Source: Scatosoma sp045577595 (GTDB taxonomy: Bacteria; Bacillota; Clostridia; Christensenellales; Borkfalkiaceae). Taken from it: a DNA stretch of 30,415 nt. Below the pieces are notes generated by a model that was not told where the DNA came from, made no database searches, and saw only the letters and a program-made list of their open reading frames with translations. The DNA lies in the NCBI GenBank assembly GCA_045577595.1, contig JAZNIR010000126.1:1-30415 (forward strand), written 5' to 3'. The position numbers and the translations under genes are program-made. The stretch's first letter is position 1. The number at the start of each line of letters is the position of its first letter. Shown here in pieces: positions 14,912 to 22,801 of this stretch.

Positions 14912-15631
14912 ATGAAAACGGAAGGAAGAAACGCCGTCATTGAATTGTTAAAGACGGAAAAAAACGTGGATAAAATACTGCTTGAAAAGGGAGCGCAAGG
15001 TTCGCTCGGTTTGATTTTCGCGCAAGCGAGAAAGCGGAATATCCGCGTGCAATTCGTGGACAAGCGGGCGCTTGATAAAGAGAGCGAAACGCACCGTCAT
15101 CAAGGGGTAATCGCTTACACGAGCGATTACGAATATTTCGATTTGGAAGATATAATCGAAAATAAGAAGAGCGAAAAGGGCGGTTTTATCGTGCTTTGCG
15201 ACGGCGTGGAAGACGTGCATAATCTCGGCAGTATTATTCGCGTAGCCGAATGTGCGGGGGCGGACGGCGTGATTATTCCCAAATCGGGTAGCGCCAGCGT
15301 AAATGAAAGTGTGATACGCATTTCGGCGGGCGCGGCGGAACATATGAAAGTTTGCAAGGTGGCAAATCTAAACCAAGCGGTGGAAACGTTGCAAAAAAAC
15401 GGATATTGGGTGTACGCGCTGGAAGCGGGTGGCGAAGATATTTATCGGGAGAATTTTCAAGGAAACGTCGCGCTTATCGTCGGCGGAGAAGATAGCGGTG
15501 TAAAACGGCTGACGAAAGAAAAGTGCGATAAAGTGCTCTCTATTCCTTTGCAAGGCAAAGTCAACTCGCTCAACGCGTCGGTGGCGCTTGGTATCGCGGT
15601 GTACGAAGTGGTGCGAAACCGTCTTTTATAA
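14912..15631 (+). CDS. rlmB: 23S rRNA 2'-O-methyltransferase RlmB (TrmH/SpoU family)
   Basis: SPOUT-class methyltransferase using S-adenosylmethionine to methylate a ribose in 23S rRNA. The 239 residues have an N-terminal substrate-binding domain (starts EGRNAVIELL) and the trefoil-knot domain: DGVEDVHNLGSIIRVAECAGADGVI (motif 1), VALIVGGEDSGV (motif 2) and SIPLQGKVNSLNASVALGIAVYE (motif 3). The usual GSEG of motif 2 reads GGED. TrmH-family specificity is hard to read from sequence, but the mrnC-rlmB-sigH context supports RlmB. The ATG follows AAAGGAT. Confidence 0.9.
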   Translation: MKTEGRNAVIELLKTEKNVDKILLEKGAQGSLGLIFAQARKRNIRVQFVDKRALDKESETHRHQGVIAYTSDYEYFDLEDIIENKKSEKGGFIVLCDGVEDVHNLGSIIRVAECAGADGVIIPKSGSASVNESVIRISAGAAEHMKVCKVANLNQAVETLQKNGYWVYALEAGGEDIYRENFQGNVALIVGGEDSGVKRLTKEKCDKVLSIPLQGKVNSLNASVALGIAVYEVVRNRLL

Positions 15632-15661
15632 TCGGTATTTCGTTTTAAAAAAGGAAAAAGT

Positions 15662-16258
15662 ATGGAAAAAACGATGAAAAAAACGGACGAGCAGTTAATC
15701 GAACTGTTCGCGCAAGGGGACGCGCAAGCAATGGACGAATTGTTGTTGCGTTACGCGGGGTTGGTGCGCGGTCGCGCGCGCGGTTTTTTCTTGTACGGCG
15801 GGGAAACGGAAGACCTGATTCAAGAAGGAATGATAGGTTTGCACCGCGCGATTTTGGATTATAAGCGGACGGAAAACGGCAAAAGTTTTAAAAATTTCGC
15901 GTATATGTGCGTGTCGAGAAAGATAATCGACGCGGTGAAAAAATCGGCGAGCAAAAAAAACCAACCGCTAAACAACAGCATACCCGACAGCGTTTTAGAC
16001 GGACGGGATTTTCAAACGCCCAGCCTTGACGACGAGATTATTTTAAGCGACGAAAAGAAAGAATTTAAACAAAAAATGATACGGATTTTATCCGATTTCG
16101 AATATAAAATTTTTTCGTTGTATATGGACGGTATGTCGTGTAGCGAAATTTGCGAAACGACGGGAAAATCGGTAAAAAGCGTGGACAACGCCATTCAAAG
16201 AAGTAAGAAAAAATTACAACGGCTCGTATTGAAAACGGGCGAAACAGACCAAAGATAA
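15662..16258 (+). CDS. sigH: RNA polymerase sigma factor SigH (Spo0H-like)
   Basis: Sigma-70 family factor that in Bacillus and clostridia drives early sporulation and transition-state genes. The 198 residues contain region 2 (DEQLIELFAQGDAQAMDELL, then EDLIQEGMIGLHRAILDY and FKNFAYMCVSRKIIDAVK) and a region 4 helix-turn-helix (GMSCSEICETTGKSVKSVDNAIQRSKKKLQ) close to B. subtilis SigH in pattern. Its place after mrnC-rlmB is the Firmicutes sigH locus, although yacP, usually between rlmB and sigH, is missing. AAAGGAAAAAG precedes the ATG. It is followed 13 bp on by dnaX. Confidence 0.92.
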   Translation: MEKTMKKTDEQLIELFAQGDAQAMDELLLRYAGLVRGRARGFFLYGGETEDLIQEGMIGLHRAILDYKRTENGKSFKNFAYMCVSRKIIDAVKKSASKKNQPLNNSIPDSVLDGRDFQTPSLDDEIILSDEKKEFKQKMIRILSDFEYKIFSLYMDGMSCSEICETTGKSVKSVDNAIQRSKKKLQRLVLKTGETDQR

Positions 16259-16271
16259 AGGAGAAAAAAAG

Positions 16272-18002
16272 TTGGCATATCTTGCGTTATATCGGGCGTT
16301 CCGTCCGACGAGCTTAAACGACGTCGTTCGTCAAGAACATATCGTAACGGTGCTGAAAAATCAAATTGCGACGGGCAGAATCGGGCACGCCTATCTTTTT
16401 TGCGGACCGCGCGGTACGGGAAAAACGAGTATTGCGAAAATTTTCGCGACGGCAATCAACTGCGAAACGCCAATCGACGGCTCGCCTTGCGGAAAATGCG
16501 GTGCGTGCAAAGCGCTTGCCGACCCGTCCAACTTGGATATATCCGAAATCGACGCCGCGTCGAACAACGGCGTGGACGAAATGCGCGATTTACGGGAAAA
16601 GGTGCAATATCCCCCCGTAGCGGGCAAATATAAAGTGTATATTATCGACGAAGTGCATATGCTGTCGACGGGTGCGTTTAACGCGCTTTTAAAGACGCTG
16701 GAAGAACCGCCCAAACACGCGGTGTTTATTCTCGCCACCACCGAATCAGCGAAAATTCCCGCTACGATTTTATCCCGTTGTATGCGTTTCGATTTCAAGC
16801 TCATTCCCCAAAGCGATTTGGAAGAGCGTTTAAAATACGTATTGGATACGATTGGTAAAAAATACGAACCCGAAGCGATTTCCGCGATTGCCCGCGCGGG
16901 CGCAGGGAGCGTACGGGATATGCTTTCGATTGCGGACACGTGCGTTTCGTATGCGGGTGGAAAACTCACCTATCAAGACGTAACGTCGGTGCTTGGAAGC
17001 GCGGATTTTGAAAGCGTTGCCAACCTTTGTGGGGCGACTTTACGTGGGGAAAGCGGAAAGGCGTTCGAATACGCGGAAAGTTTTCTTTCGGCGGGCAAGG
17101 GCGTGGGTACGCTCGTGAAAGACGTTTTGAATTTTCTCAACGCTTGTTCGATTGCCAAAACTTGTCGGGACGGAAAAAGCATTTTATCTCTCCCCGACGA
17201 TTCGTACGAATGCGTTTTGTCTGTTGCCCGCGCGGTCGACGGACACCGTTTGCTCCGCACGATTGAAATTTTCGCGGAAACCGAACAAAATTTAAAATAC
17301 GCCACGTCCCCGCGCGTACTGTTTGAAACGGCGGTGATGAAGGCGAGTATGCCACAAACGGATTACGATTTAGAAAGCTTGCTCGCGCGGATTTCCGCGT
17401 TGGAAGAAAAGCTTGTTGGCGGCGATTTTTGTATAAAAGACAGGGGCAGGGATAAAGCGAGCGTGGAAACGCTCGTCGTAAAACAACAACCGCTTTCCGT
17501 GCAAGAAGAACAACCCGCACTCGCGGAAAAGGAAGTTGTGCCCCCTGAAATGGACGCGCCCCCCGACGAAACGGAAACGGGCGGAAACGTATATTTCGAC
17601 GTGGAATACACGCCCCCCGTCCAAGAAACGGTTGCGCCCAAAACGGAAAAGACGGCGGTGCAAATCAAGCCCGCTATGCACGGGGACGCGAAAGCTACGT
17701 TCGGCAGTTTTTTACGGGCGCTCCGCAAAACGGGCGGTAGTGGCGTGCTGTTTACGATTTGTATGGATTTGGAAAGCGCGTACGTCGACGGCGTATTTAC
17801 CCTTTATACGACGAGCGAAACAATCCACCGTTCGCTGTGTAAAACCGAACATCACGCGTTGCTCGTCAAAGCGTTTGAAGCGGTGGGAATGTCGGAGGGC
17901 GATTTTAAAGTGGAGCTTCGCGGAAAAAAGGAAGACGCGTTTTTTCAAGGCGTGCAAGAGATAAAAGAGACGTTTCAAGGCGTGAAAGTGGAAATTAAAT
18001 AA
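16272..18002 (+). CDS. dnaX: DNA polymerase III subunit gamma/tau
   Basis: Clamp-loader ATPase subunit of the replicative polymerase. The 576 residues contain the AAA+ module: Walker A GPRGTGKT (45-52), a Cys-rich zinc site (CETPIDGSPCGKCGAC, about 64-78), Walker B region IIDEVHML, sensor ATTESAKIP and the arginine finger SRC. A Pro/Glu/Thr-rich linker follows (about 415-460), then a C-terminal tau-type domain. The start is TTG, supported by AAGGAG 8-14 nt upstream that overlaps the end of sigH; the protein begins MAYLALYRAFRP as usual. No slippery site at the end of the ATPase part that could yield a short gamma form was noticed. dnaX-ybaB-recR is the standard order. Confidence 0.97.
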   Translation: MAYLALYRAFRPTSLNDVVRQEHIVTVLKNQIATGRIGHAYLFCGPRGTGKTSIAKIFATAINCETPIDGSPCGKCGACKALADPSNLDISEIDAASNNGVDEMRDLREKVQYPPVAGKYKVYIIDEVHMLSTGAFNALLKTLEEPPKHAVFILATTESAKIPATILSRCMRFDFKLIPQSDLEERLKYVLDTIGKKYEPEAISAIARAGAGSVRDMLSIADTCVSYAGGKLTYQDVTSVLGSADFESVANLCGATLRGESGKAFEYAESFLSAGKGVGTLVKDVLNFLNACSIAKTCRDGKSILSLPDDSYECVLSVARAVDGHRLLRTIEIFAETEQNLKYATSPRVLFETAVMKASMPQTDYDLESLLARISALEEKLVGGDFCIKDRGRDKASVETLVVKQQPLSVQEEQPALAEKEVVPPEMDAPPDETETGGNVYFDVEYTPPVQETVAPKTEKTAVQIKPAMHGDAKATFGSFLRALRKTGGSGVLFTICMDLESAYVDGVFTLYTTSETIHRSLCKTEHHALLVKAFEAVGMSEGDFKVELRGKKEDAFFQGVQEIKETFQGVKVEIK

Positions 18003-18032
18003 AAAACGAAAGGAAAATCGGAGGAAAATAAA

Positions 18033-18359
18033 ATGGCAGGATTTAACAATAACAATATGCAAAACTTAATGCGTCAAGCGCAAAAGATGCAAGAAGAAAT
18101 GCAAAAGACGGCGGAACTTTTAGACGATTGGGAAATCGTGGGTACTTCGGCAGGCGAAGCGGTAGTCGTGTATATGAACGCGAAAAAAATCATTAACGGC
18201 ATTGAATTGGACGAAAGCATCGTCGACCCTACCGACGTGGAAATGTTGGAAGATTTAATTATGGCGGCAATCAACGACGGGTATGCAAAAGCGGACAAGG
18301 TGTACGAAGAAAAAATGGGCGCGTACGGCAATATGGGCTCGCTCGGCGGAATGCTTTAA
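18033..18359 (+). CDS. ybaB: YbaB/EbfC family nucleoid-associated protein
   Basis: Small DNA-binding protein of 108 residues with the family signature: a Met/Gln-rich start (NLMRQAQKMQEEMQKTAELL), then VGTSAGEAVVVYMNAKKIINGIELD and a Met-rich C terminus. Members bind DNA as dimers. It lies between dnaX and recR, the conserved bacterial trio. GGAGG precedes the ATG. In the family the segment is often '...VTG.AGGG.V.V...G'; here it is 'VGTSAGEAVVVY'. Confidence 0.95.
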   Translation: MAGFNNNNMQNLMRQAQKMQEEMQKTAELLDDWEIVGTSAGEAVVVYMNAKKIINGIELDESIVDPTDVEMLEDLIMAAINDGYAKADKVYEEKMGAYGNMGSLGGML

Positions 18360-18398
18360 TTTCCGTAACGATTTTTAAGGAAAATAAAAAGGAAAACG

Positions 18399-18992
18399 AT
18401 GGATATTTTTATAGAACCAATCGGAAAACTCGTCAACGAATTTTCCAAACTTCCCGGCGTGGGAAAAAAGACGGCGCAACGTTACGCCTATAAAATTATA
18501 GATATGCCTGAAAACGAAGCGCGGGCGTTTGCCGAAGCGATTTTAGGGGTGAAACGCAAAGTAAAATATTGCAAAGTTTGCGGAAATTTCACCGAAGAAG
18601 ACGAATGTGGGATTTGTCGTACACGGGATAAAAGCTCGATTTGCGTAGTGAAAGAACCCAAAGACGTATTGGCGATTGAAAAATTGCGAGAATTTAAAGG
18701 GGTGTATCACGTTTTACACGGCGTTATCGACCCGCTTTCGGGGATAGGCCCAAACGATATCCGTATTCGCGAATTGCTTGTGCGCTTGCAAGAAAACGAC
18801 GTAAAGGAAGTAATTATCGCCACCAATCCCGACGTTTCGGGGGACGCGACGGCAATGTATATCGCGAAACTGATAAAACCGTTGGATATTCCGGTAACCC
18901 GCCTTTCGCGTGGTATTCCGATTGGCTCGGAAATCGAGTACACGGACGACGTAACGCTGGCGCGCGCGTTTGTCGAACGCAATCCAATATAA
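18399..18992 (+). CDS. recR: Recombination protein RecR
   Basis: RecFOR-pathway protein that helps load RecA at gaps. The 197 residues have the helix-hairpin-helix start (LPGVGKKTAQRYAYKI), a four-cysteine zinc finger (CKVCGNFTEEDECGIC, about 58-73) and a Toprim domain (SSICVVKEPKDVLAIEKL...VYHVLHGVIDPLSGIGPNDI). The end ARGIPIGSEIEYTD-like segment is here SRGIPIGSEIEYTD. Length is normal. AAAGGA precedes the ATG, and the gene sits 39 bp after ybaB. Confidence 0.97.
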   Translation: MDIFIEPIGKLVNEFSKLPGVGKKTAQRYAYKIIDMPENEARAFAEAILGVKRKVKYCKVCGNFTEEDECGICRTRDKSSICVVKEPKDVLAIEKLREFKGVYHVLHGVIDPLSGIGPNDIRIRELLVRLQENDVKEVIIATNPDVSGDATAMYIAKLIKPLDIPVTRLSRGIPIGSEIEYTDDVTLARAFVERNPI

Positions 18993-19011
18993 ACGGAAAA
19001 AAGGAGCAAGT

Positions 19012-20010
19012 ATGAAAATATCAGTACTCGGTTGCGGGCGTTGGGGCTCGTTTATCGCTTGGTATTTATGCAATCACGGGCACGAAGTCTGCCTTTGGGG
19101 TAAAGAAGGCGGGGCGTCGTACACCGTTTTAAAAGAAACGGGCAAAAACGAATACGTAACGCTGGATAAACGAATCCATTTAACGTGCGATTTAGAAAAA
19201 GCGGTAAATCACGCGGAAGTGGTAGTCATTTCTATTTCTTCGCAAGGCCTGCGCTCGTTTATGCAAAAAATCACGCAGTTTAACGTTTCGGATAAAAAAT
19301 TCGTCCTTTGTATGAAAGGGATTGAAATCACAACCGGTTGTCGTTTAAGCGAAGTGCTCGTGCAAAGCGGAATCGACGAAAACGCCGTCGCCGTATGGGT
19401 AGGGCCAGGACATATCCAAGCGTTTACAAACGGTATTCCCAACTGTATGGTAATTGATTCGGCAAACGACGAGTTAAAACGGTGGCTCGCCGACGGATTT
19501 AAAAGCGAACTCATTCGTTTTTATTACGGTAGCGATATGATAGGCACGGAAATCGGCGCGGCGGCGAAAAACGTAATGGGTATCGTAGCGGGCGTGCTCG
19601 ACGGTTGTGGATACGGTTCGCTCAAAGGCTCGTTGATGTCGCGTGGGGCTCGTGAAGTGGCACGGCTTATCAAAGCGATGGGTGGCAACGAACTTTCCGC
19701 GTACGGGTTGGCGCATTTGGGCGATTACGAAGCCACGCTGTTTAGCGAATATTCCCACAACCGCGCCTACGGGGAAAAATTGGTGAAAAACGAGCGGTTT
19801 ACCAAGCTTGCGGAAGGCGTTCCCACGTCGTACGCTATGAAAAATTTAGGCGAAAAATACGGCGTGGATTTGCCGATAACGAGCGCCGTTTGCCAGATAT
19901 GTTCGGCAGTGGATACGGAAAGCACGGACGAAAACAGCCGTAAAAAGATTTGTGAAGAAATGCTTGCCAAGCTTTTTTCCCGAGAGACGAAATCGGAATT
20001 TTACTTATAA
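19012..20010 (+). CDS. gpsA: Glycerol-3-phosphate dehydrogenase [NAD(P)+]
   Basis: Reduces dihydroxyacetone phosphate to sn-glycerol-3-phosphate for phospholipid synthesis. The 332 residues have an N-terminal Rossmann motif (ISVLGCGRWGSFIAWYL), the GPGH motif (WVGPGHIQAF, where GPSFA is more common), the catalytic-lysine segment EIGAAAKNVMGIVAGVLDG (Lys near 186) and GLAHLGDYEATLFSEYSHNRAYG, the counterpart of the family GLAGLGDL...S.NR motif. These substitutions are marked but leave the key Lys and Asn-Arg in place. An upstream in-frame ATG at 18970 would overlap recR, and AAAGGAG supports 19012. It ends the mrnC-to-gpsA run at a GC-rich terminator. Confidence 0.9.
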   Translation: MKISVLGCGRWGSFIAWYLCNHGHEVCLWGKEGGASYTVLKETGKNEYVTLDKRIHLTCDLEKAVNHAEVVVISISSQGLRSFMQKITQFNVSDKKFVLCMKGIEITTGCRLSEVLVQSGIDENAVAVWVGPGHIQAFTNGIPNCMVIDSANDELKRWLADGFKSELIRFYYGSDMIGTEIGAAAKNVMGIVAGVLDGCGYGSLKGSLMSRGAREVARLIKAMGGNELSAYGLAHLGDYEATLFSEYSHNRAYGEKLVKNERFTKLAEGVPTSYAMKNLGEKYGVDLPITSAVCQICSAVDTESTDENSRKKICEEMLAKLFSRETKSEFYL

Positions 20011-20032
20011 ACATAAACGATTATAACGACAA

Positions 20033-20060
20033 CCGCCCCGCGCAATTTTGCGCGGGGCGG
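20033..20060 (+). terminator. GC-rich intrinsic terminator after gpsA
   Basis: A 12-bp perfect stem (CCGCCCCGCGCA / TGCGCGGGGCGG) with an ATTT loop, followed by a weak T-tract (TATAGTTTTG). It separates the housekeeping operon from the spoVA operon, and its last base touches the sigma-G-like -35. Confidence 0.82.
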
Positions 20061-20089
20061 TATAGTTTTGCAAAAATTTCCGCATAGTA
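20060..20089 (+). promoter_or_regulatory. Candidate sigma-G (forespore) promoter of the spoVA operon
   Basis: GTATA (20060-20064), an 18-bp spacer, then CATAGTA (20083-20089). This matches the published B. subtilis sigma-G pattern (GNATR, 17-18 bp, CATNNTA) at every fixed position. The predicted start near 20096 gives a leader of about 15 nt with AAGGGG at 20098-20103 before the ATG at 20111. The spoVA operon is a known sigma-G target. Confidence 0.72.
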
Positions 20090-20110
20090 AAAGAAAAAAG
20101 GGGACGAAAA

Positions 20111-20227
20111 ATGAAACGCAATCAAACGCGCGCAATCGAGGGACGCGAAACGGAAGAAAGGGAAATGCTTTTTCGTGGCGTGAAAGGGGAAGAAAAACAC
20201 CAAAACAAGGGGGTACGTATAAGATGA
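20111..20227 (+). CDS. 38-codon ORF translationally coupled to spoVAC
   Basis: A short highly charged reading frame (MKRNQTRAIEGRETEEREML...) of 38 residues with many Arg, Glu and Lys, no hydrophobic segment and no match I recognise. AAGGGG lies 7 nt before its ATG. Its stop overlaps the spoVAC start as ATGA, a classic coupling arrangement. It is the first ORF after the sigma-G-like promoter. It could be a real forespore peptide, a leader that controls spoVAC translation, or the remnant of a longer gene (other spoVA operons begin with spoVAA/spoVAB, but no similarity was seen). Confidence 0.5.
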   Translation: MKRNQTRAIEGRETEEREMLFRGVKGEEKHQNKGVRIR

Positions 20228-20676
20228 CGGGCAAAAATAGGCAAAATTATAATAAAAATTATATCGCCTACGTCCATTCGTTCGACCCGCCTACGAAACA
20301 CTTTAAAAACTGTTTTCGCGCGTTTATCGTGGGCGGTTTTATTTGTTGTATCGGTCAGTTTATCCGCGAAATGCTACAAAGCACGGCGGGGCTTGGCGGA
20401 GACGAATTGGCGGGCACGACGAGTATTATTTTAATCTTGCTCGGCACGCTTTTGACGGGCTTTGGCGTGTATGATAGAATAGGAAAAAACGCGGGCGCAG
20501 GCTCTATCGTCCCGATTACCGGCTTTGCCAACTCGGTGGCGTCGCCGGCAATCGAATTTAAAACGGAAGGGCTTGTGTACGGTTTGGCGGCGAAAATGTT
20601 TATAGTGGCAGGTCCGATTATCGTATTCGGCGTATTGGCAGGCACGCTCGTCGGCGTAATTTATTTGTTTTTATAG
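20224..20676 (+). CDS. spoVAC: Stage V sporulation protein AC
   Basis: Inner spore membrane protein of the SpoVA channel that moves Ca-dipicolinic acid; SpoVAC is the mechanosensitive pore subunit in Bacillus. The 150 residues contain the family start (HFKNCFRAFIVGGFICCIGQ) and several membrane helices, with GAGSIVPITGFANSVASPAIEFKTEG as the conserved loop. The start at 20224 is supported by AAGGGGG about 10 nt upstream and by alignment with the family; a longer in-frame TTG start at 20068 would cross the promoter region. spoVAD follows 12 bp on. Confidence 0.96.
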   Translation: MTGKNRQNYNKNYIAYVHSFDPPTKHFKNCFRAFIVGGFICCIGQFIREMLQSTAGLGGDELAGTTSIILILLGTLLTGFGVYDRIGKNAGAGSIVPITGFANSVASPAIEFKTEGLVYGLAAKMFIVAGPIIVFGVLAGTLVGVIYLFL

Positions 20677-20688
20677 GCGGAGAAGGAT

Positions 20689-21678
20689 ATGCAAACGATT
20701 TTTTTTAAAAATAAGCCGAGAATTATCTCGACGGGCACGATAGCAGGACCGAAAGAAAGCGCGGGTATCGTAGGAAAATACGTGGATAAAACGCTCGTGG
20801 ACGATATGTTCGGGGAAAGCACGTACGAAAAAGCGGAATGTAAAATGCTTTCGTACGCCATTTCCCAAGCGATTGAAAACGCGGGGCTTTGCGATAAGAA
20901 AATGGATATGTTAATTTCGGGGGATTTGCTCAATCAAATCATTTCTGCAAGTTTTGCCGCGCGGGATTTTGATTTTCCCTTTTTAGGGGTGTACGGCGCG
21001 TGTTCGACGTTGGCGGAAAGCTACGCGCTCGCAAGCGTGCTGATAGACGCGGGGCACTGTAAAAAAATCGTGGCGGCGACGGGCAGTCATTTCTCGTCCG
21101 CCGAACGGCAATATAGATACCCTTTGGAGCTGGGCAACACCCGTCCGCCCCAATCGCAGTGGACGGTAACGGGCGCGGGTGGCGCGGTGATTGCGGATAC
21201 GGGGAGCGACGTAGCGATAACGTCGGCGACGATAGGGAAAGTCGTGGATTTTGGCATAACCGACGTGAACAATATGGGCGCGGCGATGGCGCCCGCCGCT
21301 TGCGATACGATTTTGCACCATTTAAAGGAAACGGGCAAAAAAGCGGACGAATACGATTTAATCATAACGGGTGATTTGGGCGCGCTGGGCAGTCGAATTT
21401 TAAAAGATTTGGTTTGGGAAAAGGGGGTAGACTTACAAAAAAATCACGTGGATTGCGGAGAAATTATATATAAAGTGGTAGAAGACGAATTTCAAGGCGG
21501 TAGCGGGGCGGGGTGCTGTGCCGTCGTGTTCAATTCGTATATTATGGACAAATTAAAAAAACGCGAACTCAATCGCGTTTTGCTTTGCGCGACGGGCGCG
21601 CTCCTTTCCACCGTGTCGAGCGGGCAAGGGGAAAGTATCCCTTGTATTGCGCACGCCGTATGCGTGGAAAACGTATAA
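20689..21678 (+). CDS. spoVAD: Stage V sporulation protein AD
   Basis: The 329-residue SpoVAD subunit has a thiolase-like fold and binds dipicolinic acid at the inner spore membrane. Recognisable parts are the N-terminal PRIISTGTIAGPKE, the GVYGACSTLAESYALAS segment (thiolase nucleophile loop with Cys), TGSHFSSAERQYRYPLELGNTRPP, ADTGSDVAITSATIGKVVDFGI and GGSGAGCCAVVF near the end. Length is normal. GGAGAAGGAT precedes the ATG. It is the middle gene of spoVAC-spoVAD-spoVAE, the minimal set found in many clostridia. Confidence 0.97.
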   Translation: MQTIFFKNKPRIISTGTIAGPKESAGIVGKYVDKTLVDDMFGESTYEKAECKMLSYAISQAIENAGLCDKKMDMLISGDLLNQIISASFAARDFDFPFLGVYGACSTLAESYALASVLIDAGHCKKIVAATGSHFSSAERQYRYPLELGNTRPPQSQWTVTGAGGAVIADTGSDVAITSATIGKVVDFGITDVNNMGAAMAPAACDTILHHLKETGKKADEYDLIITGDLGALGSRILKDLVWEKGVDLQKNHVDCGEIIYKVVEDEFQGGSGAGCCAVVFNSYIMDKLKKRELNRVLLCATGALLSTVSSGQGESIPCIAHAVCVENV

Positions 21679-21691
21679 AAGGGGGAAAGAA

Positions 21692-22075
21692 ATGTTTGCA
21701 ACGTATATTACGATATTACTCAATTTCGCCAAAGCGTTTTTAGTGGGCGGTTTGATTTGTATGGTGGCGCAAATCGTCATCAATTTCACCGATTTAACGG
21801 CGGGGAAAATACTCGTTATTTTTATGCTTGCGGGGGTGGTTTTGCAAGGCTTGGGATTGTATCAATACTTGGTGGATTTCGCGGGTGCGGGCGCAACCGT
21901 CCCTATCAGTGGGTTTGGCTATTTATTGGCAAACGGCGCGATACAAGGCGCGGAAAAAGGCTTGTTCGGCGCGTTTACGGGCGCGCTTTCCGCTGCGAGC
22001 GCGGGCATTTCGGCAGCGGTGATTTTTTCCTTTTTAGTAGCAATGATATTCAAATCGCGCAGTAAGAAAAATTAA
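21692..22075 (+). CDS. spoVAE: Stage V sporulation protein AE
   Basis: A 127-residue membrane protein of the SpoVA complex, related to SpoVAC. It shows the shared pattern (FAKAFLVGGLICMVAQ and GAGATVPISGFGYLLANGAIQGAEKGLFGAFTGAL), with four or so hydrophobic helices and a short basic tail. The ATG at 21692 has AGGGGGAAAG upstream; an earlier in-frame ATG (21647) would overlap spoVAD by 32 bp and add a hydrophilic lead unlike the family. It ends the operon. No hairpin terminator is visible in the 24 bp before the converging yunB. Confidence 0.95.
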   Translation: MFATYITILLNFAKAFLVGGLICMVAQIVINFTDLTAGKILVIFMLAGVVLQGLGLYQYLVDFAGAGATVPISGFGYLLANGAIQGAEKGLFGAFTGALSAASAGISAAVIFSFLVAMIFKSRSKKN

Positions 22076-22099
22076 AAAGTCCGCTTAAAAAACGGGCGA

Positions 22100-22801
22100 T
22101 TAAGGGGATAAATTCGGTTTGTCGCCGAAAATATCCGATTGTAAATAGGCGTCGGGGATTTGTCCGACGATAACCGATTCTCCCACCAAAATTTGCGTAA
22201 TGACGGCAAAATTTTCGGTGCGCGACGGCATAACGATACTAATGTCCGCCACGACGTTTAAGTATATGGAATGTTTCGTTTGGTTGATGCCCACGCTTTC
22301 AAAGGTGGACGAAAAATCGCAAGAAACGCTGGATACGGGGATAATGCGGAAATGAATACTCGGGCCAAGCCCCGCCAACGCTTCGATGCCCGTCAACGCG
22401 CCGAGTGGCACGGGAATACCGTTCAAACTCAAATTTTTCAAGTTCGATTGGGAGATGGACGCGGTGTCGCGGGCGATTTTATTGATTTTTAAAGGGTTTG
22501 CGGCAACGCCCACGATATTTCCCGCCTCGTCGCGCGTTATCGTAACCAAATCTTCGTAGCGCATTTCGTCCGACAGCGTGTAATACACGGCGTCGTTTAC
22601 GGCAATCGTCGTGCTTGCCCGCATCGTCGCTTCGCTAATAGCGACGAGCACCCGCGTTACGTTCCGTTGGAAATATACGAATAAAGCGATTGCCAAGCCT
22701 ACCGTAAGGCATAATATACACAGCCATTTTTTCTTACGACGGCTGTGTTTTTTCTTTCCGCGAAAGGGATAAGCGGGCAAATCATACGCGTTTTTTGCCA
22801 T
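22100..22801 (-). CDS. yunB: Sporulation protein YunB
   Basis: A 233-residue member of the YunB family, needed for full spore formation in Bacillus and produced in the mother cell. A very basic N terminus (GKKKHSRRKKKW) leads into one membrane helix (about 26-43). A soluble domain follows, with SEATMRASTTIAVNDAVYYTL, DLVTITRDEAGNIVGVAANPLKINKI, VPLGALTGIEALAGLGPSI and a Ser/Val-rich end. The ATG at 22801 has AAGGA upstream and overlaps the murG 3' end by 20 bp, so the two are probably co-transcribed. The exact molecular role of the family is not known. Confidence 0.93.
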   Translation of the reverse strand: MAKNAYDLPAYPFRGKKKHSRRKKKWLCILCLTVGLAIALFVYFQRNVTRVLVAISEATMRASTTIAVNDAVYYTLSDEMRYEDLVTITRDEAGNIVGVAANPLKINKIARDTASISQSNLKNLSLNGIPVPLGALTGIEALAGLGPSIHFRIIPVSSVSCDFSSTFESVGINQTKHSIYLNVVADISIVMPSRTENFAVITQILVGESVIVGQIPDAYLQSDIFGDKPNLSP

